Shown piece after piece: positions 57,707 to 64,000 of a stretch of 64,000 nucleotides of DNA (position 1 is its first letter; each line of letters opens with the position of its first letter). Under the pieces are notes generated by a model. That model worked only from the letters and a program-made list of their open reading frames with translations, had not been told where the DNA came from and made no database searches. The DNA comes from an uncultured bacterium (GTDB lineage Bacteria; Myxococcota_A; Polyangia; Polyangiales; Houyiibacteriaceae): NCBI GenBank assembly GCA_938024995.1, contig CALJDU010000006.1, positions 1-64,000 of the forward strand. Reading direction: 5' to 3'. The translations under genes and the position numbers were made by a program.

Positions 57707-57731
57707 GCCTCTCTTTATCGAAATCAAGATC

Positions 57732-57971
57732 ATGGAACGCGCAGAACTCAACAAGAAGCTCATCGAGCTCGCCGGAAAACGCTTCAAGCAGGAGACCACC
57801 GGTCTCACCGCGACCGACGATTTCTTCGACAAGCTCGGCATCGACAGTCTTCAGGCGATGGAGCTGCTCACGGATCTCGAAGACGAGTTCGACGTCGAGA
57901 TCCCGGATTACGAGCTCCAGGGCGTCACGACCTTCGAGGGTCTCAGCGAGGTGATCGAGCGTCGCCTCTAG
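57732..57971 (+). CDS. Stand-alone acyl carrier protein
   Basis: A 79-residue acidic ACP with the phosphopantetheine-attachment motif DKLGIDSLQAMEL (Ser39) and four-helix length. ATG 57732 is the only sensible start; the frame upstream runs through the crotonase gene in another phase. It differs from housekeeping AcpP (LGADSLD type), so it probably serves this operon only. It requires a phosphopantetheinyl transferase, which is not in the window. It lies directly before the ligase gene, as expected for a partner pair. Confidence 0.93.
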   Translation: MERAELNKKLIELAGKRFKQETTGLTATDDFFDKLGIDSLQAMELLTDLEDEFDVEIPDYELQGVTTFEGLSEVIERRL

Positions 57972-57994
57972 GCGCGCTCGAGAGGGACAAGGTC

Positions 57995-59776
57995 ATGGGC
58001 GGACTCAACGCACAGAAGCACAGCAAGCACTTCCGGACGACGGACACCTACATCCCGCCCGAGCGCTACCAATGTCTTGGTGAGCTGATGCGCGATGCGT
58101 TCATCCAGTTCAAGACCGAGACCGTGCTCATCGAGGCGAACCGAAAGCGCGAGAACGTCCGCTACACCTACCTTGAGGTGAAGCACCTGAGCGAGCGCTT
58201 CGGTCGTCGCCTTCAAGACGCGGGAGTCGGCGCCGGGGATCACGTCGCGATCGCGATGAGCAACCAGAGCAAGTGGCTGATCGCGGCGAGCGCGGCTCTG
58301 CTCCGCGGCGCGGTGCTCGTCCCCATCGACTACAAGCTCAAGGGCTACGAGAAGGCCAAGCTGCTCAGGCTCTGCCAGCCGAAGGTGCTCATCACGGAGT
58401 ACCCGGAGTGGCGCGACCTCAAGGCGACGGGCGACGAGATCGAGGTCCCGCTCTCGATCGTGAGCGAGGTGCCGAAGGGGCGCGAGGGTGAGCTTGAGTC
58501 CAAGCACCTCGTCGAGCGGTACGAGGACGCGATCGCGCATGAGGTCCCAAAGCCGGACTTCGTGATGCGGCGCCGGCAGGATCAAGCCACGCTGGTGTAC
58601 TCGTCGGGGACCGGCGGCGAGCCCAAGGGCTGCATGCTCAGCCACGCGAACTACCTAGACCAGTTCAAGGTGCTCGCGGAGGTCTTCCCCTTGGGCATCG
58701 GCGACAAGTGGTTCTCGATCTTGCCGACCAACCACGCGATCGATTTTATGTGCGGCTTCGTCGGCGCCTTCGCGGGCGGCGCGACGGTCATTCATCAGCG
58801 GTCGCTCCGGCCCGAGTTCCTCGTCGACGCGATGAAGCGTTACGGCGTGACGCACATGGCGGTGGTCCCGCTGATCCTCGAGGCGTTCGAGCGGCGCATC
58901 AAAGACCAGCTCGAAGAGAAGGGCGAGCTCACGCAGCACGTCTTCGAGGGCCTCAAGCAGATCAACGCGGGCCTCACGCTCAAGAAGTCGCGCCGTGATC
59001 TCTCGCGTCGCTTGCTCAAGCCCATCCACGACGCCTTCGGCGGTGAGCTCAAGTCGCTCTTCTGTGGCGGCGCGTTCACCGATCGCGATCGCGCGCAGTT
59101 CTTCTACGACCTCGGCATCCCGGTGGTCATCGGCTACGGGCTGACCGAGGCAGGCACCGCGCTCACGCTCAACGACATGAAGCCGTTCCGCGCAGACTCG
59201 GTGGGCCGCGCGCTCTCGGGCGTCGAGCTCGAGATCCGCGACGCGGACGAGTCAGGGGTCGGCTCGGTGTGGGTGAAGTCGAGCACGGTCTTCATGGGCT
59301 ACCGTGACAATCCGGCGCTCACCGCTGAGACCATCGTCGACGGCTGGCTCAACACTGGAGATCGCGGCTACCTCGACCCCTCGGCCAACCTTCACCTGGT
59401 CGGCCGCAGCAAGAACATGATCGTGACCGCGGGCGGAAAGAACATCTACCCGGAAGACATCGAGTCGGTCTTCGAAGGCATGGACTGCGAAGAGTTCGTG
59501 GTCTTCGCGAGCGACTACGTCTACGGCGGCGGAGACATGACCGGCGAACAGTTGATGATCGTGGTGCGTGAAGAAGACGACGTGTCTCGCGCGTCGCTCA
59601 TCGCCGAGCTCACGCGACGCAACCGCAAGCTCCCCGACTTCAAACGCATCAGCGGCCTCTATGTGATGGACGAGGAGTTCCCGCGGACGGCGTCGATGAA
59701 GATCAAGCGCGGACCTTTGGCGGTCGCGATCCGCGAAGCGAGCAGCCGATCGGATCTCGTGGAGATCAAGGCGTGA
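57995..59776 (+). CDS. Acyl-AMP ligase (long-chain acyl-CoA/ACP synthetase family)
   Basis: A 593-residue AMP-forming ligase. It has A3 motif LVYSSGTGGEPKG near 193-205, A5 GYGLTEAGTAL, A7 WLNTGDRGYLD, hinge VGRSKNMIVTAGGKNIYPEDIES, and the C-terminal catalytic Lys in SMKIKRGPL. It activates a fatty acid as acyl-AMP and transfers it to CoA or, given the adjacent ACP gene, probably to ACP. An N-terminal extension and a helical insertion (LKQINAGLTLKKSRRDLSRRLL) are seen in long-chain members. Its GTGA end overlaps the lipid kinase gene. Confidence 0.9.
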   Translation: MGGLNAQKHSKHFRTTDTYIPPERYQCLGELMRDAFIQFKTETVLIEANRKRENVRYTYLEVKHLSERFGRRLQDAGVGAGDHVAIAMSNQSKWLIAASAALLRGAVLVPIDYKLKGYEKAKLLRLCQPKVLITEYPEWRDLKATGDEIEVPLSIVSEVPKGREGELESKHLVERYEDAIAHEVPKPDFVMRRRQDQATLVYSSGTGGEPKGCMLSHANYLDQFKVLAEVFPLGIGDKWFSILPTNHAIDFMCGFVGAFAGGATVIHQRSLRPEFLVDAMKRYGVTHMAVVPLILEAFERRIKDQLEEKGELTQHVFEGLKQINAGLTLKKSRRDLSRRLLKPIHDAFGGELKSLFCGGAFTDRDRAQFFYDLGIPVVIGYGLTEAGTALTLNDMKPFRADSVGRALSGVELEIRDADESGVGSVWVKSSTVFMGYRDNPALTAETIVDGWLNTGDRGYLDPSANLHLVGRSKNMIVTAGGKNIYPEDIESVFEGMDCEEFVVFASDYVYGGGDMTGEQLMIVVREEDDVSRASLIAELTRRNRKLPDFKRISGLYVMDEEFPRTASMKIKRGPLAVAIREASSRSDLVEIKA

Positions 59777-60693
59777 GCGAGCCTTTCGTCACGATCGTGA
59801 ACGGCGCCGCGGGTGGCGGCCGTTGCAAGACGCGTTGGGGTCGCGCCGGACAGCGACTTCGTGACGCGGGCCTAGCGCTTGACGTTCGCGTGACCGAGCG
59901 CGCTGGACACGCGACCGAGCTCGCGGCGCAGGCGTACGCGGACGGACACCGTCGCTTCCTCGCGGTCGGCGGAGACGGGACGAGCTACGAGATCGTCAAC
60001 GGGCTCTTCCCGCGAGCCGCAGGCGACGACGAGAAGATCACCCTCGGCATGCTCCCGCTCGGCACCGGCAACTCATTCTTGCGCGACTTCGACATCAAGG
60101 ACGAAGAGTCGGCGCTGAGCGCGATCACGGGTGGCAAGACCCGGTCGGTCGACGTCGTTCGCGCCGAGCACGCCGATGGAGTGCTGCACTACATCAACTT
60201 GCTCGGGCTGGGCTTCACCGCGCAGGCGGGCGCGCTCACCAACGATCGCTTCAAGCCGCTTGGCGCGGCGGGCTACATCGCGGCGGTCTTGGTCAGCTTG
60301 GCGAATCTGAAGTTCCCCATCGACCCGATCCGCGTGCGCACGAGCGATCACGAGGACGGCTCAGAGGCGGATGAGCGACCCGCCGCCTTGCTCTCGTTCA
60401 GCAACAGTCGCTACACGGGGGGCGCGATGATGATGGCGCCGACCGCCGACGTCACCGACGGCTACCTGGACGTGATTCGTGTCGGCAAACTGGGGCGGGG
60501 TCCGTTCATCGCGACCTTCCCGAAGATCTTCGCGGGTACGCACACGCGTCATCCCGCGGTGGAGGCGAGCCGCGCGCGCCACGTCGAGTTTCTCGAGCCG
60601 CGCGCCCAACCCGTGATGGTCGATGGAGAGATCATCACGCTCACGCTTAAGTCGCTCGAGGTGTTGCCGGGCGCGATTGAGGTGTTCGGATGA
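59773..60693 (+). CDS. Lipid kinase, diacylglycerol kinase family
   Basis: A 306-residue protein with DAGK-catalytic-domain signatures: IVNGAAGGG at 8-16, AVGGDGTSYEIVNGLF near 61-76, PLGTGNSFLRDF, and VDVVRAEHADGVLHYINLLGLGF. Members phosphorylate diacylglycerol, ceramide, undecaprenol-like or other lipid alcohols with ATP. In this operon it could phosphorylate a lipid made by the SDRs. Starts at GTG in a GTGA overlap and ends in an overlap with the PlsC gene. Confidence 0.9.
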   Translation: MSEPFVTIVNGAAGGGRCKTRWGRAGQRLRDAGLALDVRVTERAGHATELAAQAYADGHRRFLAVGGDGTSYEIVNGLFPRAAGDDEKITLGMLPLGTGNSFLRDFDIKDEESALSAITGGKTRSVDVVRAEHADGVLHYINLLGLGFTAQAGALTNDRFKPLGAAGYIAAVLVSLANLKFPIDPIRVRTSDHEDGSEADERPAALLSFSNSRYTGGAMMMAPTADVTDGYLDVIRVGKLGRGPFIATFPKIFAGTHTRHPAVEASRARHVEFLEPRAQPVMVDGEIITLTLKSLEVLPGAIEVFG

Positions 60694-61526
60694 GAGGGCA
60701 GATCCAGACGTCGCGGATGCGACCCCAGGCGGACGATCAAGCAGAGCAGCAAGAGGTTCGACCGAGCGGAGACTGGCACAAGCCCGTCGGACTCATCGGC
60801 AAGCTCAAGAGCGCGGCTTCGTGGGCAGCTGGCGCCGCGTGGATCGCCCCAACGCTCAGCGGTCTCACCGTCCTTCAATCGCTGGTCGGCGCGGACGCGG
60901 TTCAGAAGCTCAATCGGATCTACGTCTGGGGTCAGCTCAAGGCGACCGGCTGCAGCGTGAAGTACGTCGTGCATCCCTCGGTGCGCGACGACAAGCAGTA
61001 CATCTTCGCGCAGAACCACATCAACATCTTGGACCACGTCGCGATGCACAACGCGACCGCGCACTTCAAGCAGGGGATCGAACTGGAGAAGCACTTCGAC
61101 TATCCCTTCTACGGTCGGTTCATGAAGAGCCGCGGTACGATCGGGGTGCCGTCGAAGAAGGAAGGTCGATGGCAGGTCGTGGCGGAGCGTACCCGCGCCG
61201 AGCTCGCGCGGGGTCACTCCATCTTGGTCTTCCCGGAGGGCACCCGGACACGTGACGGTCGCGTTCAAGAGTTCCGCACCGGCCTCTTCCGCCTCGCGCG
61301 TGACGTCGGCGCGGAGGTCGTCCCCGTCGCTGTGACCGGGATGTACTGCTTCAAGCGGAAGGGCTCGTCCATCATGCGGCCCGGCAAGCAGATCACGGTC
61401 TACTGCGACGAACCCGTTTCCTTCGCAGGGCTCTCTGACGCAGAGCTCCCCGCCGCGATCGCGAAGGTTCGCGACCAGATCGCCTCACGCGTCGACGCCT
61501 ACTTCGAGGAGACCTACGGTGAGTGA
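60690..61526 (+). CDS. PlsC-type 1-acyl-sn-glycerol-3-phosphate acyltransferase
   Basis: A 278-residue acyltransferase: catalytic motif NHINILDH near 109-116 (HxxxxD), second block FMKSRGTIGVPSKKEGRW, and FPEGTRTRDGRVQEFRTGLF. An N-terminal hydrophobic segment (SAASWAAGAAWIAPTLSGL) fits membrane association. It acylates lysophosphatidate or a similar lipid. The acyl donor could be the operon's own ACP. The next gene starts 8 bases before its stop. Confidence 0.92.
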   Translation: MRGQIQTSRMRPQADDQAEQQEVRPSGDWHKPVGLIGKLKSAASWAAGAAWIAPTLSGLTVLQSLVGADAVQKLNRIYVWGQLKATGCSVKYVVHPSVRDDKQYIFAQNHINILDHVAMHNATAHFKQGIELEKHFDYPFYGRFMKSRGTIGVPSKKEGRWQVVAERTRAELARGHSILVFPEGTRTRDGRVQEFRTGLFRLARDVGAEVVPVAVTGMYCFKRKGSSIMRPGKQITVYCDEPVSFAGLSDAELPAAIAKVRDQIASRVDAYFEETYGE

Positions 61527-62163
61527 CCCCAGCGGAGAGACCCAGCTCGACGGTCGGAGCGTTCGCGCGATCCAGAAGCGGCGTGATCGACGCGCCGCGA
61601 TCCTGCGCGCCTCGCTCGTCGTCTTCTCACGCAAGGGCTACCACCAGACCCACGTCAGCGACATCATCTCGGCCGCCGGGATCGCGCGCGGGACCTTCTA
61701 CCTCTACTTCGAGAGCAAGAGCGCGATCTTCTTAGAGCTCCTCGACTCGCTCCTGACGCAGATGCGCGACAGCGTGAGCGGCGTAGACACCGACGAAGGC
61801 GCCGCGCCGATCGCGCTGCAGTTGGTCGGCATCGTTCGCAACATCTTGACGACGGTCGCCGGGAACAAGCTCCTCACCAACATCATCATCAAGCAAGCCG
61901 TCGGCGTGGATGAAGAGGTCGACGAGAAGCTCAAGGAGTTCTACGCGCGAATCGTCGCCTACATCCAGGAGGCGCTCGAAGAGGGAATGCGGATGGGGGT
62001 GCTGCGCGACGTAGACACCAAGATCGCCGCGATGTGCATCCTCGGGACGATCAAGCAGCTCATGGAACAGCTCGTCACCACGGACAGTGACGAGAGCCTC
62101 GACGTTGAGCGCATGGCAATGGGCGTGCTCGACTTCAACCTCTACGGGCTGATCCCGCGCTGA
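61519..62163 (+). CDS. TetR-family transcriptional regulator
   Basis: A 214-residue protein from GTG 61519. The N-terminal HTH (residues about 23-68, AAILRASLVVFSRKGYHQTHVSDIISAAG) and FYLYFESKSAIFLELL are textbook TetR; the C-terminal ligand domain is hydrophobic and helical. It is the last gene of the lipid operon, and two palindromic operators of TetR size lie in front of the first gene, so autoregulated repression relieved by a lipid or acyl-CoA ligand is the natural model. This is inference. Confidence 0.92.
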   Translation: MSDPSGETQLDGRSVRAIQKRRDRRAAILRASLVVFSRKGYHQTHVSDIISAAGIARGTFYLYFESKSAIFLELLDSLLTQMRDSVSGVDTDEGAAPIALQLVGIVRNILTTVAGNKLLTNIIIKQAVGVDEEVDEKLKEFYARIVAYIQEALEEGMRMGVLRDVDTKIAAMCILGTIKQLMEQLVTTDSDESLDVERMAMGVLDFNLYGLIPR

Positions 62164-62175
62164 GTCGAGCGCGGG

Positions 62176-62802
62176 TCAGGGGCTGCTCAAGGTGACCCCG
62201 GACCGCGCGGTTCCGTTCTCGGCGAGGCCGAAGAGCGTCAGGTCTCCGTCGCGCTGTAGCGTCAGGGTGTCGGTCCCGCCTGGCGCGAGCTCGATGGCGC
62301 CGACCGACGCCCGCGAGGTGGTCCGCACGTCCACCATCACGACCTCGGCGCAGGCGTTCTCGATCGTGATCTCGACCTCCTCCTCGAAGAGGATCTCATC
62401 GCTCGGGGTCCGCCGCAGACAGGGCGGTCGCGGCAGATCGATGCCGCGCGCGGTCCAAATGAAGTCGACCGGGAGGCTGAGCCCTTCTTCGTTTCGGGCG
62501 TGGAGGCGGAAGAGGTCGCCCACGTCGCCCGCGAGGACAAGGCCGAAGCCTCCGTCTTCACGCACAGGTGACTCCGGCAAGATCGAGCCGCGCTCAAGGT
62601 TCGTGAGGAAGACGACGCCTTCGGCCGGATCGACCGCGCCGGGCAAGCCGTCGAGGATCGCCTCGGCGGCTTCACTCGTGGAGGCGAGGAGGTCACGCTC
62701 GACCAGCGGTGGGTTGCCGGTCTCGGTCACGACGCAGTCGGTCAGCGTTAGACAGAGCAATGGAGCGAAGAGCATCGAAGCGAAGAGGGGCCTGCGGTTC
62801 AT
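62176..62802 (-). CDS. Lipoprotein paired with TIGR02147-type protein
   Basis: A 208-residue lipoprotein (LTDC, Cys23), followed by VVTETGNPP, a start seen in lipoproteins that travel with TIGR02147 proteins in Myxococcota and Fibrobacteres. The mature part is beta-rich with a repeated sandwich pattern (SVGAIELAPGGTDTLTLQRDGDL). Its ATGA start overlaps the end of the upstream gene. Convergent with tetR. Confidence 0.82.
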   Translation of the reverse strand: MNRRPLFASMLFAPLLCLTLTDCVVTETGNPPLVERDLLASTSEAAEAILDGLPGAVDPAEGVVFLTNLERGSILPESPVREDGGFGLVLAGDVGDLFRLHARNEEGLSLPVDFIWTARGIDLPRPPCLRRTPSDEILFEEEVEITIENACAEVVMVDVRTTSRASVGAIELAPGGTDTLTLQRDGDLTLFGLAENGTARSGVTLSSP

Positions 62803-63638
62803 TTGTCGGTCTCAAGTTCACGTGAGAGAGGCACCGCGGCAAAGGTCACGTGGACCACGCGCTTGCCGTTCTTTTCTTCTTCGGTAGCCCAGGCGATCAG
62901 TTCTCGTCGCAGCCGGGCCATCTCGTCTTTGAGCCTGGCCATCCCGTCTTCGCCAACGGCGAACGTGACGCTCGAGATGTCGCGGTCGTCTTTGTCGATC
63001 TTCTGAATCGCGGCGGATGCGTGACCCAGCATGACCTCGTGGTAGCTCCGCAGGTGTTCGCCGAGCGCCTCGCGTCCGGTCGTCACGATGGGGCTCTTGC
63101 GAACGAGCTTCCCGTCTTCCACCACGAGCATGCCGAGGCTCCCCAAGACATCGAGCGCGGTCTGCGCCATGTGCGTCGTGATCGGCGGCATCATCTGCTT
63201 CGCGATCCACTCCGGCTCCGCGCGAAAACCGTTGAAGTTCGCGAGCTCGTGGACGGCTGGGATGAACCAGTGCTCGTAGTACTGCGCGTAGCGGTAGTCG
63301 AGCTTCTGCGCGTTGTTGTAGCCGCGCAGTCCGGCCAGTCGCTGGAAGCGATCTTGTCTCTGCTTCTGGGTCTCGGCTTCACAAAAATCGACCAAGGCGT
63401 GGAAGCACTCTTCCTCGCGCCCCTCCAGCCCGAGGCCCTTCGTGTAGCGCTCAGCCATCGTGTTGGTGAGCCCGCGCTCGCCCTCGATGACGCGCTTGAG
63501 GTGGTTCGGCGACTTGAGCCCGACCCGCCGCGAGAAGGCGCGGTAGGAGAAGCTCGGCGTCGTGGCCTTCTTCCATTCGTAGTAACGCATCAAGTACTCG
63601 CGGTAGTCGAGGAACTCGAACACGCTGGGCCTGAGCAT
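62799..63638 (-). CDS. TIGR02147/DUF4423-family protein
   Basis: A 279-residue protein from ATG 63638; upstream codons to 63722 have no support. The N-terminal sequence SVFEFLDYREYLMRYYEWKK followed by FSYRAFSRRVGLKSPNHLKRVIEGERGLT is diagnostic for the TIGR02147 family, a helix-turn-helix-like protein of unknown function. The C-terminal half has a DUF4423-like region (DDRDISSVTFAVGEDGMARLKDEMARL). It is translationally coupled to the lipoprotein downstream, which suggests it controls or couples to that lipoprotein. Confidence 0.88.
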   Translation of the reverse strand: MLRPSVFEFLDYREYLMRYYEWKKATTPSFSYRAFSRRVGLKSPNHLKRVIEGERGLTNTMAERYTKGLGLEGREEECFHALVDFCEAETQKQRQDRFQRLAGLRGYNNAQKLDYRYAQYYEHWFIPAVHELANFNGFRAEPEWIAKQMMPPITTHMAQTALDVLGSLGMLVVEDGKLVRKSPIVTTGREALGEHLRSYHEVMLGHASAAIQKIDKDDRDISSVTFAVGEDGMARLKDEMARLRRELIAWATEEEKNGKRVVHVTFAAVPLSRELETDK

Positions 63639-63694
63639 GGGCGGCAAGATAGCGCTCGACGCTCGGCCCGGCGAGTTCTTCAGTCGGGTGAGGG

Positions 63695-64000
63695 TTAGCG
63701 GCAGTCTTCGGTCGGGACGCACTCACCCCAGCACGAGCTGATCACGGTGTATCGCTCGCCGGCCGGGCAGGGCGCGGGCGGGGCGCGTTCGCAGGTCACC
63801 TCTTCGTCGAAGCAGGTCAGCGGGACGCCGGGGCGCGGGCACTCGTCCTCGGGGACGCACTCGCCCCAGCATGAGCCGATCACGGTGTAGCGCTCGCCGG
63901 ACGGGCACGGAGCGGGCGGGACGCGTTCGCAGGTGACGACTTCGTCGTTGCAGGTGAGCGGCGCGCCAGGGTCCGCGAAGCACTCGCGCTCGGGGACACA
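63695..64000 (-). CDS. Cys-rich repeat protein, N-terminus outside window
   Basis: 102 codons open to the right edge, ending in TAA at 63695-63697. It consists of tandem units of about 44 residues, two of them complete, sharing PLTCxDExVTCERxPPAPCP and SCWGECVPxxxC. Each has about six Cys. This looks like disulphide-bonded extracellular modules. The true start and any signal peptide are beyond the window. Family not assigned; a Cys-cluster surface protein is likely. Confidence 0.8.
   Translation of the reverse strand, partial: CVPERECFADPGAPLTCNDEVVTCERVPPAPCPSGERYTVIGSCWGECVPEDECPRPGVPLTCFDEEVTCERAPPAPCPAGERYTVISSCWGECVPTEDCR

Overview
The window is a high-GC bacterial chromosome segment. 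It most resembles a predatory or social Myxococcota (Polyangia, Sandaracinus-like). The evidence is a crowd of lipoproteins with a Cys-Gly-Asp-Asp start and Asp/Thr-rich linkers, Cys-rich secreted proteins, a FHA-decorated Tad pilus locus, sigma-54-type promoters and a TIGR02147-type protein. The phylum call is inference from gene content, not from a marker gene. There is no phage, IS element or CRISPR array.

Layout. 1-12.2 kb: accessory genes for surface or secreted proteins. These are a Gly-rich giant protein, several lipoproteins including an SGNH hydrolase and a glycosidase-like protein, an odd tRNA, and hypothetical proteins. 12.2-12.7 kb: an intergenic stretch with three copies of a structured repeat. 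12.7-15 kb: a thiolase and a TPR/PEGA-like envelope protein on the minus strand. 15.2-31.9 kb: a large Tad/Flp pilus locus. It holds a pilin behind a near-consensus sigma-54 promoter, a prepilin peptidase, several pseudopilins, CpaB, a secretin, two TadA/CpaF ATPases (one fused to an FHA domain), TadB, TadC, a TPR lipoprotein, and FHA-like membrane proteins. No TadZ/CpaE is recognisable. 31.9-36.8 kb: a BioD-like protein, a small membrane protein, an AmpG-like MFS permease, a TPR protein and a Cys-rich lipoprotein. 37-46.5 kb: two tandem giant paralogous metzincin lipoproteins behind a sigma-54-like site, closed by a UUCG terminator. 46.6-50 kb: the pyruvate dehydrogenase E1alpha-E1beta-E2 operon.

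51.4-62.2 kb is the most interesting part. It is a tightly coupled operon of ten genes: a HAD-fold protein lacking its catalytic Asp, a fatty acyl reductase-like SDR, a second SDR, a pyruvyl-transferase-family protein, a crotonase, a stand-alone ACP, an acyl-AMP ligase, a lipid kinase, a PlsC acyltransferase and a TetR regulator. Two palindromic operators sit in its promoter region. Together the genes look like a self-contained pathway for an unusual reduced, phosphorylated and acylated lipid. I do not recognise this set as a described system. The right edge carries a TIGR02147/lipoprotein pair and a truncated Cys-rich repeat protein.
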